A stretch of DNA of 64,000 nt from Streptomyces profundus (GTDB taxonomy: Bacteria; Actinomycetota; Actinomycetes; Streptomycetales; Streptomycetaceae): assembly GCF_020740535.1 (NCBI RefSeq), contig NZ_CP082362.1, positions 1,736,001 through 1,800,000 of the forward strand, written 5' to 3'. A model generated the notes under the pieces. It was given only the letters and a program-made list of their open reading frames with translations, was not told where the DNA came from and did no database searches. A program made the translations under genes and the position numbers. Each line of letters begins with the position of its first letter. The stretch's first letter is position 1. Below are positions 9,201 through 18,485 of the stretch, piece by piece.

Positions 9201-9680
9201 GGCGGGCTCCTCGGGTGCGGCGGGGAACGGGCGCGGTACCCGCACCCCGGAGCATCGCCCGCGCGCCCGACGTCCGCGTGAACATGACGCGTCGGACGGT
9301 CGGCGGGGTACCGGCGATCCCGCCGGCCGACAGGGCCGACGGACAGGACCGGCCGACAAGGCCGACAGGGCCGACGAAGAGGCCGGCGGACGTCCGGATC
9401 GCGTACCCGATTCCCGGAAACCTGGATCTGTCACCCGTTGGAGTGATAGCCAAGGAGGTGGTGACCTCACGCCGACACCCGGCGCCGACTGTCCGCCTGA
9501 CCATGGACGGTGAGGGACGTGCCCTGGGTCGCCTCGGGTGAACTCCCCGGCGGTGGTCGGACATCGCCGGTCGGTTCGGAACCGGACGGGTGTCAGCGAC
9601 GACGGCGGCGGAGCCGCCGGCACGTGCCGTGGCGCCGGTTCGGGCGCGGGGGACGGAACTCTGGAACGGAGAGCGAGAAC
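9201..9680. other. 480-bp divergent intergenic region with a 9-bp repeat cluster
   Basis: The region separates the phosphatase and carboxylase starts. The unit GGCCGAC begins at 9325, 9334, 9351, 9360 and 9369, mostly at 9-bp spacing, and the 17-bp block at 9325-9341 recurs at 9360-9376. Short reading frames here have no credible ribosome site. I see no gene. Confidence 0.6.
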
Positions 9681-11306
9681 GTGGGGACAGCAGAGCGTAT
9701 CGACGGTGAGGACGGGGCCGGGGACGGGACGGGGGACAGCGGTGGCACCGCGCGGCGGCTGGCCGAACTGGCCAGCCGCCGCGCGGCCTTGGCCGCACAG
9801 TCGAGCCCCGAGCGGACGGCGCGGCAGCACGCCAGGGGGAAGTTGACCGCACGCGAACGGATCGACCTGCTGCTCGATCCCGGCTCCTTCGTCGAGTTGG
9901 ACGAACTGGCCAGGCACCGCTGCACCAGCTTCGGCATGGAGCGGCAACGTCCCTACGGGGACGGCGTGGTGACGGGCTACGGCACGGTGGACGGGCGCCA
10001 GGTGTGCCTCTACGCGCAGGACTTCACGGTGTTGGGCGGCAGCCTCGGCGAGGTGTTCGGGGAGAAGATCCTCAAGGTGATGGATCTGGCGCTGCGCACC
10101 GGCTGCCCGGTCATCAGCATCAACGACTCGGGGGGCGCCCGGATCCAGGAGGGGGTGGTGGCGCTCGCCTACTACGCGGAGTTGGTGAAGCGCCATGTGG
10201 CGGCCTCCGGGGTGATCCCGCAGATCTCGCTGATGGTGGGGCCCTGCGCGGGCGGCGCGGTCTACTCGCCGGCGATCACCGATCTGGTGGTGATGGTGGA
10301 GGACATCTCGCACATGTTCGTCACCGGTCCCGACGTGTTGCGCGCCGTGACCGGCGAGGCGGTGGACCGGGACGACCTCGGCGGCGCCCAGCTGCACAAC
10401 GCGAGGAGCGGCGCGGCGCACTATCTGGCGCCGGACGAGAAGGACGCGTTCGACTACGTGCGGGCGGTGTTGGGCCATCTGCCGTCGAACAACATGTCCG
10501 AGGCGCCGGTCTACCAGGCGCCGCCCGGCCGTTCGCGCGAGCAGGTCACGGAGGCGGACCGGGCGCTTGACACGCTGATCCCCGACCGGCGCAACCAGCC
10601 GTACGACATGACGCGGGTGGTGAACGCGGTGGTGGACGACGGCGAGATCGTCGAGGTCCACCCGCTGTTCGCGCCCAACATCATCTGTGGTTTCGCGCGG
10701 GTCGAGGGCCGGAGCGTCGGGGTGGTGGCCAACCAGCCGACGCACGGGGCGGGTGCGCTGGACATCGACGCGAGCGAGAAGGCGGCGCGCTTCATCCGGC
10801 TCTGTGACGCGTTCGACCTGCCGGTGCTCACCTTCGTCGATGTGCCGGGTTTCCTCACGTCGTTGGAGCAGGAGCGGGACGGCATCATCCGGCGGGGCGC
10901 GAAGCTGCTGTACGCCTACTGCGAGGCGACGGTGCCGATGGTGACGGTGATCACCCGCAAGGCGTACGGCGGTGGTTACGGGGTGATGGGGTCCAAGCAT
11001 CTCGGGGTCGACGTCAACCTGGCCTGGCCGACGGCGGAGATCGCGGTGATGGGGGGCGAGGGCGCGGTCAGTGTGATCCACCGCAGGGAGATCGAGCGGG
11101 CCGACGATCCGGCGGCCGAACGGGCGCGGCTCAGGATGGCGTACGAGGAGGAGTTGTGCACGCCCTACGGCGCCGCCGAGCGGGGCTATGTGGACGCGGT
11201 GATCATGCCCCACGAGACCAGGGCGCGGGTGGCGTCGGCGCTGGAGGCGCTGCGGACGAAGCGCGTGGACCGGCTGCCCCGCAAGCACGGGAACATACCG
11301 CTGTGA
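9681..11306 (+). CDS. Acyl-CoA carboxylase carboxyltransferase (beta) subunit, PccB/AccB type
   Basis: 541 residues from the GTG at 9681 (GGAGAG about 8 bases upstream). It transfers carboxyl from biotin on a separate alpha subunit to an acyl-CoA, giving an alkylmalonyl-CoA. The whole crotonase-like double domain is present: [16 protein letters not shown], the N-half oxyanion loop [24 protein letters not shown], the C-half [17 protein letters not shown], and the ending KHGNIPL shared with PccB. At the residue equivalent to the specificity-setting Asp422 of S. coelicolor PccB this protein has Gly434, so the usual propionyl-CoA preference is doubtful. The stop overlaps the epsilon subunit start by four bases. 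No alpha (biotin carboxylase) gene lies nearby. Confidence 0.93.
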   Translation: MGTAERIDGEDGAGDGTGDSGGTARRLAELASRRAALAAQSSPERTARQHARGKLTARERIDLLLDPGSFVELDELARHRCTSFGMERQRPYGDGVVTGYGTVDGRQVCLYAQDFTVLGGSLGEVFGEKILKVMDLALRTGCPVISINDSGGARIQEGVVALAYYAELVKRHVAASGVIPQISLMVGPCAGGAVYSPAITDLVVMVEDISHMFVTGPDVLRAVTGEAVDRDDLGGAQLHNARSGAAHYLAPDEKDAFDYVRAVLGHLPSNNMSEAPVYQAPPGRSREQVTEADRALDTLIPDRRNQPYDMTRVVNAVVDDGEIVEVHPLFAPNIICGFARVEGRSVGVVANQPTHGAGALDIDASEKAARFIRLCDAFDLPVLTFVDVPGFLTSLEQERDGIIRRGAKLLYAYCEATVPMVTVITRKAYGGGYGVMGSKHLGVDVNLAWPTAEIAVMGGEGAVSVIHRREIERADDPAAERARLRMAYEEELCTPYGAAERGYVDAVIMPHETRARVASALEALRTKRVDRLPRKHGNIPL

Positions 11307-11527
11307 GCGGGCCGAAGCCGCTCGGGGCGGCCGGCGGGGACAGCGGGATCCGGGTGGTGCGGGGCAATCCGGCGGACGACGAACTGGCCGCCGCCATCAC
11401 GGCGGTGCTGGCGGTGGTGGCCGCTTCCGGCGGCGGCGCGGCGGCGCCGGCCGGCCGGGGGCAGGGCCGGTGGGCGGCGCCCGCCGCCCGGATGACGCGC
11501 CGTCCCGCCCGCGACGGCTGGGGCTGA
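11303..11527 (+). CDS. Acyl-CoA carboxylase epsilon subunit
   Basis: 74 residues, GTG start overlapping the beta-subunit stop (GTGA). It has the hallmark N-terminal block [22 protein letters not shown] of AccE/PccE proteins, followed by a low-complexity Ala/Gly/Arg linker and a C-terminal [10 protein letters not shown] stretch. Epsilon subunits are found only in actinomycetes, where they bind the beta hexamer and the alpha subunit and are needed for full activity. The tight coupling indicates 1:1 production with the beta subunit. Confidence 0.88.
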   Translation: MSGPKPLGAAGGDSGIRVVRGNPADDELAAAITAVLAVVAASGGGAAAPAGRGQGRWAAPAARMTRRPARDGWG

Positions 11528-11551
11528 CCGGCCCCCGTTCCACGACCACGG

Positions 11552-11577
11552 GTGGGCCTCGCTCCGGCGGGGCCCAC
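11552..11577 (+). terminator. Hairpin after the carboxylase operon
   Basis: GTGGGCC (11552-11558) and GGCCCAC (11571-11577) form a perfect 7-bp stem with a 12-base loop, 25 bp downstream of the epsilon-subunit stop. This is the expected place for an intrinsic terminator. Confidence 0.55.
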
Positions 11578-11643
11578 AGGTCCTTCCGGCGCGCCCCCGC
11601 GTACCCCTTGAACCGTGCGGAGCCGTGCGCTTAGGGTCGATCG

Positions 11644-11657
11644 TGTTTGAAAGCGTT
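11644..11657. promoter_or_regulatory. Possible LacI-type operator upstream of the Gfo/Idh gene
   Basis: The AT-rich core TTTGAAAGCGTTTG is partly palindromic around GCG and resembles LacI-family operators. It lies about 60 bp before the oxidoreductase start. It is imperfect, so this is tentative. Confidence 0.35.
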
Positions 11658-11716
11658 TGTGTCAGGTGCTTTGTGATGCCACTCCAGCAACACCAGAACC
11701 ATGTGAGGAATGGTCC

Positions 11717-12919
11717 ATGCCCTTCTCCATAGGCGTCGTCGGCGCCGGTCAGTTCGCCGGTCAGTTCAGCAAGTTGTTCCATCTGCACCCGGGCGTGAGC
11801 GAGGTCTACGCCACCGACCTCATCGCCGAGCGGGCCGACTCCCTCGTCCAGGAGCAGGGGCTGGCCGGGACGTTCCCCTCCTTCGAGGCGATGCTGGCGG
11901 ACGCGCGGGTGGACGCGATCGCGATCTTCACGCAGCGCTGGACGCACGGGCCGCTGGCCGTGGCCGCGCTGCGCGCCGGGAAGCACGTCTACTCGGCGGT
12001 GCCGATGGCCGTCACCGAGGAGGAGATCGCCGCGATCATCGAGGCGGTCAAGGAGACCGGGCTCACCTACATGATGGGCGAGACCAGCCACTACAACCCG
12101 GCGACCGTCTACGCCAGGAACCAGCTCGCCGAGAACGCGTTCGGCCGGCTCTTCTACGCCGAGGGCGACTACGTCCACGACATGGATCTCGGCTTCTACG
12201 CCGCCTACCAGTACAGCGGCGGGGAGAACTGGAAGGCCACCGCCAGCTATCCGCCGCTGCTCTACCCCACGCACTCGGTGGGCGGGGTGCTGGGCGCCTG
12301 GCGGACGCACGCGGTGAGCGTCTCGGCGATCGGCGTCACCGACGACCGGGACGACGGCGTCTTCGACCGGGAGGTCAGCCAGTTCGACAACGACGTCTCC
12401 AACGCGACGGCGCTCTTCGAGGTCGCCGGCGGCGGCTCGTTCCGGACCAACGAGTTCCGGCGGGTCGGCTACCCGTCGCACATCAGGGAGTCACGCTTCC
12501 GCTTCTTTGGCACCGAGGGCAGCTTCGAGCAGTTGGCGACCTTCAGCGTCTGGCAGGACAAGGAGGGCGTCCACGACATCAGCGAACAGCTCCGGCCCGC
12601 ACCGTCGTTGCCGGCCGACGACCCCTCGTTGGAGCACATCGACCCGGCGTTGCGCGACGCGTTCGTCTCCGGCACCGCGCCGGTGCACGACCGGTCGAGG
12701 CTGCCAGCGGAGTTCGCCCATGTCCGGAACGGGCACGAGGGCAGCCACCACTTCCTCGCCGACGACTTCGTGACGGCGGTCAACTCCGGCTCGGTGCCGC
12801 CGGTCAACGCCTGGCTCTCGGCCCGCTACACGCTGCCCGGCATCGTCGCCCACCGGTCGGCGCGGCGCGACGGCGAGCGGCTGGCCATCCCGGACTTCGG
12901 CGACGCACCCTCGGCGTGA
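11717..12919 (+). CDS. Gfo/Idh/MocA-family NAD(P)-dependent oxidoreductase
   Basis: 400 residues. The Rossmann N-terminal domain (~1-125) has GVVGAGQFAGQF, then IAIFTQRWTHGPLAVAALRAGKHVYSAVP, where the usual EKP lysine is replaced (YSAVPMA). The larger beta-sheet domain follows, with YPPLLYPTHSVGG holding a conserved His. Members of this family oxidise or epimerise sugars and cyclitols. Without the EKP lysine, redox catalysis may be altered. The ATG at 11717 is chosen because it opens directly into the Rossmann strand and has AGGAA nine bases upstream. It forms a single-gene unit with a possible LacI-type operator and a strong hairpin after it, so carbohydrate induction is plausible. Substrate unknown. 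Confidence 0.87.
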   Translation: MPFSIGVVGAGQFAGQFSKLFHLHPGVSEVYATDLIAERADSLVQEQGLAGTFPSFEAMLADARVDAIAIFTQRWTHGPLAVAALRAGKHVYSAVPMAVTEEEIAAIIEAVKETGLTYMMGETSHYNPATVYARNQLAENAFGRLFYAEGDYVHDMDLGFYAAYQYSGGENWKATASYPPLLYPTHSVGGVLGAWRTHAVSVSAIGVTDDRDDGVFDREVSQFDNDVSNATALFEVAGGGSFRTNEFRRVGYPSHIRESRFRFFGTEGSFEQLATFSVWQDKEGVHDISEQLRPAPSLPADDPSLEHIDPALRDAFVSGTAPVHDRSRLPAEFAHVRNGHEGSHHFLADDFVTAVNSGSVPPVNAWLSARYTLPGIVAHRSARRDGERLAIPDFGDAPSA

Positions 12920-12929
12920 GCACACCGCC

Positions 12930-12961
12930 GGCCCGCCCCCCGAACGTTCGAGGGGCGGGCC
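12930..12961. terminator. Strong bidirectional terminator
   Basis: The arms 12930-12939 and 12952-12961 (GGCCCGCCCC against GGGGCGGGCC) pair perfectly, and the inner CGAAC/GTTCG continues the stem after one mismatch. It sits between the convergent oxidoreductase and MMPL genes, 10 bp from each stop. Confidence 0.8.
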
Positions 12962-12971
12962 TGTGCCGTGT

Positions 12972-15203
12972 TCAGCGGGCTCGGACCGGGTCCTTCACCA
13001 GCACGGCCTCGGGCGCCGGGGCCGGCTCGGCCGGGCCGCCCTCGCTGAGGCCGACCCGTCCGTGCAGCCGGCGCAGCGCGGCGGGCGCGTACCAGGCGGA
13101 GCGGCCCAGCAGCCGCATCGCGGCGGGGACGAGCACGCCGCGGATGGCGACGGCGTCGATCAGGATGGCCAGCCCGGTGCCCACGCCGAACATCTGCATG
13201 AAGCTGATCTGGGAGGTGACGAAGGCGAAGAAGCTCACCGCCAGCAGGCAGGCCGCCGCGCTGACCACCCGCCCGGTGTGCCCCAGGCCGCGCGTCACCG
13301 CGGTCTCGTTGTCCGCGCCCAGATCGTGGAGTTCCTTGATCCGGCTGGTGACGAAGACCTCGTAGTCCATCGAGAGGCCGAAGGCGATGCAGAACATCAG
13401 CACCACCATCGTGCTGTCCATGGGCTGCGGGGTGAACCCGAGCAGCGAGGCCAGGTTGCCGTCCTGGTAGATCCAGGTCACCACGCCGAGCGCGGCGCCC
13501 AGGCTGATCAGGTTGAGGACGAGGGCCCGCAGCGGCTGGACGACGCTGCCGGTGAAGAGGAAGAGCAGGACGAAGGTGCTGACCACGACCAGCGCGGCGG
13601 CGAGCGGCAGCCAACCGCCGATGCTGGCGTTGGAGTCGATCAGCTCGGCGTCGGTGCCGCCCACCAGCGGCTCGGAGTCGGCGGGCGCGGCGAGCGTCCG
13701 CACCTCGTGGACCAGGTCCTGGGCGGCGTCGGACTTCGGCGTCAGCGTGGTCACCACGTTGATCCGCTGCGCCTCCGGCAGGCCGAGGGCCTCGTTGCCA
13801 GGGGCGCTCGGAGCGGCTTGGCCGTCGACATAGGTGCCGGCGCTGGTCTCCACCCGGACGACGCCGGTCAGCCCGGCGAGTTCCCCGGCGTAGGCGTCCA
13901 ACGCGGCCTCGTCCACCGGCTGGTCGATGACGATGTGCAGCGCGGCGTCGTCGTTGCCGGCGAAGTTCTCCTGGAGGGCGGTGGAGACCTGCCGGCTGTC
14001 GGCGTCCTCGGGCAGCACCCGCTCGTCGGCGGTGCCGAAGGTGATGCCGAGCAGCGGGCTCGCCGCCAGCAGCAGCACCGCGAGCACGGGCAGCGCGGTC
14101 AGCGCCGGCCGGCGCATCACGGTGCGGGCCAGCCGTCCCCACATCGGCGCCCTGGACTCGGCGCGCCCCGGCTTCAGCCACGGCAGCCGGCCCTTGTTGA
14201 TCCGGTGGCCCAGCAGGACGAACAGCGCCGGCATCACGAGGAGCGTGCTGATCGCGGCGACGGCCACCACCCCGATGCCGGAGTAGCCGAAGGAGCGGAG
14301 GAAGGACTGCGGGAACACCAGCAGGGCGGCCAGCGCGGCGGCGACCGTCGCCGCGGAGAACGCGACGGTACGGCCCGCGGTCCGCACGGTGTTGCGGACC
14401 GCGACGTGCACGTCGAGCCCGGCGGCGAGCTGTTCGCGGAAGCGGCTGATCATCAGCAGCGCGTAGTCGACGCCGAGTCCCAGGCCCAGGGCGGTGGTCA
14501 GGTTGATCGCGAAGACAGAGACATCGGTGACGCCGCCGAGGACGGCGAGCCCGGCGAAGGTGCCGATGATGGCGATCAGCCCGATGGCCAGCGGCAGCAG
14601 GGCCGCGACCACGGTGCCGAAGACGAGCAGCAGCAGGACGAGGATCAGCGGCACGGCGATGCCCTCGGCCAGCAGCAGGTCCTTGTTCAGCTGCGCCTGC
14701 ATGTCGTGGTTCACCCCGCCGCCACCGCCGGCCTGGACGACGAGCCCGTCCTCGCGGTCGCCGGTGTACGTGGAGATGACCTTCTTGGCGTGCTCCGCCT
14801 GGTCCGTGTCCTCGCCGACGACATGAGCGAACACCAGGGCCTGGCGGCCGTCCTCGGAGCGGAGGTCGGGGCTGCCCGTGTCCCAGTACGAGAACACCTG
14901 CTCAAGGGTCGGTTCCGCCCTGAGGTCGGCCAACAGGGCCTGGGCGTCCGCTGCGACGCCCTGGTCGTCGATGGAGCCCTCGGCGGCGCCGACCAGCAGG
15001 ATCAGGTTGCTCTCCCCGCCGAACCTCTCCTCGATGACCGTGGCGGCCCGGCTGGACTCGGAGGACGGATCGTCGAAGCCGCCCCCCACCAGCTTGCCGA
15101 ACGCGCCGGCTCCCACGACGCCCATGAGGACCACGGCCACGGAGGCGACGATCAGTACCAGCCGGGTCCGGCGGATCGCCAGTTCGGCTATGCGATCGAA
15201 CAC
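12972..15203 (-). CDS. MMPL/RND-family membrane exporter
   Basis: About 743 residues. Twelve membrane segments lie in the usual two halves: helix 1 near residue 15, a large periplasmic-type loop with SNLILLVGA, helices 2-6 containing the MMPL signature around GLGLGVDYALLMISRFREQLAAG, a second loop, then helices 7-12 with FGLSMDYEVFVTSRIKEL. The Asp-Tyr pairs in both halves are the conserved proton-relay positions. I choose the GTG at 15203 over the ATG at 15224 because AAAGGAGA lies six bases before the GTG and, from there, the length matches the family. It is divergent from a TetR gene with a 193-bp shared promoter region, the classic arrangement of a repressor and its efflux target. Substrate probably lipid-like or a drug. 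Confidence 0.92.
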   Translation of the reverse strand: MFDRIAELAIRRTRLVLIVASVAVVLMGVVGAGAFGKLVGGGFDDPSSESSRAATVIEERFGGESNLILLVGAAEGSIDDQGVAADAQALLADLRAEPTLEQVFSYWDTGSPDLRSEDGRQALVFAHVVGEDTDQAEHAKKVISTYTGDREDGLVVQAGGGGGVNHDMQAQLNKDLLLAEGIAVPLILVLLLLVFGTVVAALLPLAIGLIAIIGTFAGLAVLGGVTDVSVFAINLTTALGLGLGVDYALLMISRFREQLAAGLDVHVAVRNTVRTAGRTVAFSAATVAAALAALLVFPQSFLRSFGYSGIGVVAVAAISTLLVMPALFVLLGHRINKGRLPWLKPGRAESRAPMWGRLARTVMRRPALTALPVLAVLLLAASPLLGITFGTADERVLPEDADSRQVSTALQENFAGNDDAALHIVIDQPVDEAALDAYAGELAGLTGVVRVETSAGTYVDGQAAPSAPGNEALGLPEAQRINVVTTLTPKSDAAQDLVHEVRTLAAPADSEPLVGGTDAELIDSNASIGGWLPLAAALVVVSTFVLLFLFTGSVVQPLRALVLNLISLGAALGVVTWIYQDGNLASLLGFTPQPMDSTMVVLMFCIAFGLSMDYEVFVTSRIKELHDLGADNETAVTRGLGHTGRVVSAAACLLAVSFFAFVTSQISFMQMFGVGTGLAILIDAVAIRGVLVPAAMRLLGRSAWYAPAALRRLHGRVGLSEGGPAEPAPAPEAVLVKDPVRAR

Positions 15204-15396
15204 GCTCGATCTCCTTTGCAACATCACGGTGTGCGAATGAACGGTGAAGGCGACGCCAGACAGGCCGAGTTGGCAGGGCACGCCATCGCCGGCGGGTGCG
15301 CGGTCCGCGCCCTTCGTCGCTGCGCACGACGGTAGTGAGGGCACGGAGGTTTTGGCAGTGTGAGATTTTTCGAACGGCTGGCGTAGGGTCGCGGTC

Positions 15397-16116
15397 ATGC
15401 CAGCAGACGAACGGATACCGGCCAGGCCCTCGCTGCGCGAGCGGCGCCGGGCCACCGCCACCCGGGAGATCGTGGAGGCCGCCGAGCGGCAGATCACCGA
15501 ACACGGTCCCGCCGCGCTCTCGCTGCGCGCGGTGGCCCGCGAGCTCGATATGACGGTGCAGGCGCTCTACCACTACTTCCCCAGCAGGGACGCCCTGGTG
15601 ACCGAGCTGATCACCAGGGCGTACGACGATCTGGCGGACGCGGTGCGGACGGCCGTCGAGACGCCGTCCGACGAGGAGCCGCCGCCCGGCGTGGTGTTGG
15701 CCGCCGAGGGCTACCGCCGCTGGGCCATCGACCACCCCGAGCGGTTCCAACTCATCTACGGCACCCCGCTGCGCCACTACGAGGCCCCCGTGGACGGCCC
15801 CACCACGCGGGCGGTCCAGCGGATGGCCGCGATCTTCGAACGGGAGCTGTTCGCCGGCTGCACCGCCGAGCAGTTGGCCCGGGCGGACGTGCCGCCGCTC
15901 TCCCCCGCGTTCCGGGCGTATCTGGAGGCGCCGGGGGCGCTGCCCGCCCCGGCGGGGGCCCTCTTTCTGAACGCGTGGGGCCATCTGCACGGCCTGGTCG
16001 TCCTGGAGGTGTTCGGGCACACCGACTTCCTGGGCGACCACCAGGCCGAGATCTTCCGGCTGTCGATCCACACCCTGTACCAGGATCTGCGCCGCCGTAT
16101 CCCGGCCGAGGAGTGA
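15397..16116 (+). CDS. TetR-family repressor (likely regulator of the MMPL exporter)
   Basis: 239 residues. The N-terminal helix-turn-helix (~20-65) has LSLRAVARELDMTVQALYHYFPSRDALVTELI. The all-helical ligand-binding part has the WHG-type C-terminal domain, with LFLNAWGHLHGLVVLEVFGH near residues 190-210. The divergent neighbour at under 200 bp is an MMPL exporter, so it probably binds the shared promoter and responds to the exported compound. Its stop is one base from the convergent MFS gene, with no room for a terminator. Confidence 0.9.
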   Translation: MPADERIPARPSLRERRRATATREIVEAAERQITEHGPAALSLRAVARELDMTVQALYHYFPSRDALVTELITRAYDDLADAVRTAVETPSDEEPPPGVVLAAEGYRRWAIDHPERFQLIYGTPLRHYEAPVDGPTTRAVQRMAAIFERELFAGCTAEQLARADVPPLSPAFRAYLEAPGALPAPAGALFLNAWGHLHGLVVLEVFGHTDFLGDHQAEIFRLSIHTLYQDLRRRIPAEE

Positions 16117-16117
16117 G

Positions 16118-17398
16118 TCACCCGGGGGAACGGGCGCCGCTGGCCGTGGCCAGCGCGAGGGGCGCGGCGATCAGGCAGGCGGCGGCCAGGGCGATCCACA
16201 CCAGGTCGTAGCCGCCGAGCAGCTCGCGGGCCGTGGCGGCGAGGAACGCGCTGGCTCCCGCGCCGAGTTGGTGGGCCGTGCTCACCCAGCCGAAGGCGAT
16301 CGGCCCGTCGACGCCGAAGCACCGGTTGGCCAGCACGATCACCGGGGGCACCGTCGCCACGTCGACCAGCCCGTAGACCACGGTGAAGAGGATCATCGAG
16401 GGCCCGGCGCCCGCCTCCAGGGCCATCGGCAGGGCGAGCAGGGTCAGGGCACGGACCGCGAAGAAGACGGCCAGCAGGCGCCGGGGGTCGAAGCGGTCGG
16501 TGAGCCAGCCGGCGGCGATGGCGCCGAGCGCGGAGAAGATCCCGATGAGCGAGAGCATGGAGGAGGCGACGGTCGCGCCCATCCCGTGGTCGTGCGCGGC
16601 CGGCACCCAGTTGGACCACATGATGCCGTTGGTCGACGCGCCGCAGATCGCGTACATGCCGGCGAGCAGCCAGAACGGGCCGCTGCGCAGGGCCCCGCGC
16701 AGCACCCGCAGGGTCCGCCTCGCCGAGCCGCTGGCCGGGGCGGGCCGAGGCACCGGACGCGGAGCGCCGTAGGGCGCCACCCCGACGTCCGCCGGGTGGT
16801 CGCGCAGCAGCAGCGCGGCGAGCCCGGCGACCGTCAACGCCACCAGGGCCAGGGTCACCACCGGCGGCTGCCAGCCGAAGCGGTCCATGGACCAGGCGAG
16901 CAGCGGGAGAAAGAGGAGCTGCCCCAGATGGCTGGAGGCGCTCAGCCCACCGGTGACCAGGCCCCTGCGGCGGACGAACCAGTGGGCGGTGACGCTCGCG
17001 GCGAAGGTCATGGTGAGGCAGCCGGTGCCCAGGCCGATCAACAGGCCCCAGTAGAGCGTCAGTTGCCAGGGTTCGGTCATCACGCTGGTGAGCAGGGCGC
17101 CGACGCCGACCAGCGAGAGCGCCGCCAGGACGACCCGGCGTATCCCGTAGCGGTCCATGGCGGCGGCGGCGAACGGGGCGGTCAGGCCGAACAGCACCAT
17201 GTTGACGGCCGAGGCCAGGGCGATCTGTCCCCGTTCCCAGCCCTGGCCCTCGTGCAGCGGGGTGGCCAGCAGCCCCGGCACGGTGGTGAACGCGCCGGCG
17301 GTGACGATGGCGACGCCGGCGACGGCGGCGATGCCCCAGGCCCGGTGGGGTCGGCGGCTGCGGACGGCACGGGGGGCGGGGGCGGTCTGCTGATCCAT
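16118..17398 (-). CDS. Major facilitator superfamily transporter
   Basis: 426 residues with twelve predicted membrane helices. The loop between helices 2 and 3 carries the MFS motif-A remnant MDRYGIRRVVLAAL, and FDPRRLLAVFF marks the equivalent position in the second half. The N-terminus is basic and cytoplasmic. The overall form resembles the monocarboxylate/OxlT-like (MCT) subfamily, with a proline/glycine-rich start and GLGTGCLTMTFAASVTAHWFVRRRGLVTGG, typical of that group. It is divergent from a GlxA-type regulator with a gap of about 65 bp, which suggests joint control. Substrate not readable. Confidence 0.87.
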   Translation of the reverse strand: MDQQTAPAPRAVRSRRPHRAWGIAAVAGVAIVTAGAFTTVPGLLATPLHEGQGWERGQIALASAVNMVLFGLTAPFAAAAMDRYGIRRVVLAALSLVGVGALLTSVMTEPWQLTLYWGLLIGLGTGCLTMTFAASVTAHWFVRRRGLVTGGLSASSHLGQLLFLPLLAWSMDRFGWQPPVVTLALVALTVAGLAALLLRDHPADVGVAPYGAPRPVPRPAPASGSARRTLRVLRGALRSGPFWLLAGMYAICGASTNGIMWSNWVPAAHDHGMGATVASSMLSLIGIFSALGAIAAGWLTDRFDPRRLLAVFFAVRALTLLALPMALEAGAGPSMILFTVVYGLVDVATVPPVIVLANRCFGVDGPIAFGWVSTAHQLGAGASAFLAATARELLGGYDLVWIALAAACLIAAPLALATASGARSPG

Positions 17399-17462
17399 GG
17401 CCTCAGCCTGCCGTCGCAGGTCAGCGGCCCCCAGTGGCCTGATGGACGAGATGCGCAATAAT

Positions 17463-18485
17463 ATGGCCATGAGCCCGATCGAGTCCGTCTTCCGCCAGCG
17501 GGGCCGCCACCGCGTGGCCGTCCTCGTCCGCCCGCGTCTGCTCTCCATCGAGCTGGGCATCGCGCACCAGATCTTCGGCCAGGCCAGAACGGGCGGTTCG
17601 GTGGCAGGCGAGCCGCTCTACGAGGTGGTCACCTGCACCCCCGAGCCGGGCGAGCTGCGCGGCGACGGGGACTTCGGCGTCGTGGTGCGCCACGGCCCCG
17701 AGGCGCTGGCCGAGGCCGACACGGTGCTGGTGCTCTCCTCCCCCGACGACTACACGCAGTCGAGTCCCGAGCCGCCACCGCCGCTGCGGGAGGCGCTCGC
17801 GCGGATCAGGCCGGGGGCGCGGATCGCCTCGATCTGCACCGGGGCCTTCGTGCTGGCCTCGGCCGGGCTGCTGGACGGGCGCACGGCCACCACCCACTGG
17901 CGCCACACCCAGCGCTTCGCCGCGCTCTTCCCCGCCGTCGGCCTCGACCCCGATGTGCTCTACACCGACGGCGGCTCGGTGTTGACGTCCGCCGGCTGCG
18001 CGTCCGGGATCGATCTCTGCCTGCACATGGTCAGGCACGACCACGGCATGGCGGTGGCCAACGATGTGGCGCGGCGCGCCGTCGTCCCGCCGCATCGGGA
18101 GGGCGGCCAGGCGCAGTACATCCCCGAGCCGGTCCCGCAGCCCGCGTCGCCCTCCACGGCGACCGCGCGGGACTGGTCGCTGCGCCGCCTGGGCGAGCCG
18201 ATCACGCTGCGCGAGATGGCCGCCCAGGAGGCGATGAGCGTGCGGAACTTCACCCGCAGGTTCAGGGCCGAGGTCGGCACCACACCGATCAGCTGGCTGA
18301 CGGGACAGCGGGTGCGGCGCGCCAGGGAGCTGCTGGAGGAGTCGGACCTCTCCGTCGACCAGGTCGCCGAGCGCACCGGGCTCGGCACCGCCGCCAACCT
18401 GCGGCAGCACTTCCACGCCGCGCTCGGCACCTCCCCCAGCGCCTACCGCACCACCTTCCGGGGCCCCGGCCCCACCCCGGCCTAG
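17463..18485 (+). CDS. GlxA-type regulator (DJ-1/PfpI domain plus AraC helix-turn-helix)
   Basis: About 340 residues. The N-terminal half (~15-190) is a DJ-1/PfpI-like sensor domain with the nucleophile-elbow motif IASICTGAFVLASAGLLDGR and HWRHTQRFAALFP. The C-terminal half (~235-335) has two AraC helix-turn-helix motifs (ITLREMAAQEAMSVRNFTRRF and LSVDQVAERTGLGTAANLRQHF). The ATG at 17463 or 17469 is plausible; upstream ATGs read through the promoter region. It probably activates the divergent MFS gene. Its stop overlaps the convergent GH127 stop by three bases. Confidence 0.88.
   Translation: MAMSPIESVFRQRGRHRVAVLVRPRLLSIELGIAHQIFGQARTGGSVAGEPLYEVVTCTPEPGELRGDGDFGVVVRHGPEALAEADTVLVLSSPDDYTQSSPEPPPPLREALARIRPGARIASICTGAFVLASAGLLDGRTATTHWRHTQRFAALFPAVGLDPDVLYTDGGSVLTSAGCASGIDLCLHMVRHDHGMAVANDVARRAVVPPHREGGQAQYIPEPVPQPASPSTATARDWSLRRLGEPITLREMAAQEAMSVRNFTRRFRAEVGTTPISWLTGQRVRRARELLEESDLSVDQVAERTGLGTAANLRQHFHAALGTSPSAYRTTFRGPGPTPA

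Noticed and set aside
9460..9541. Short reading frame GTG 9460-9541 as a leader peptide
   Set aside because: The AAGGAG lies directly against the start codon with no spacing, and the product has no recognisable regulatory residues.
9201..11288. Upstream extension of the phosphatase frame into the carboxylase gene
   Set aside because: It would place a signal peptide in the middle of the protein; the ATG at 9200 explains the gene.
12963..15335. A 790-codon plus-strand frame over the MMPL gene, and similar ones over GH127 and the NACHT gene
   Set aside because: Same cause: mirror frames of genuine genes, with no recognisable domain or ribosome site.
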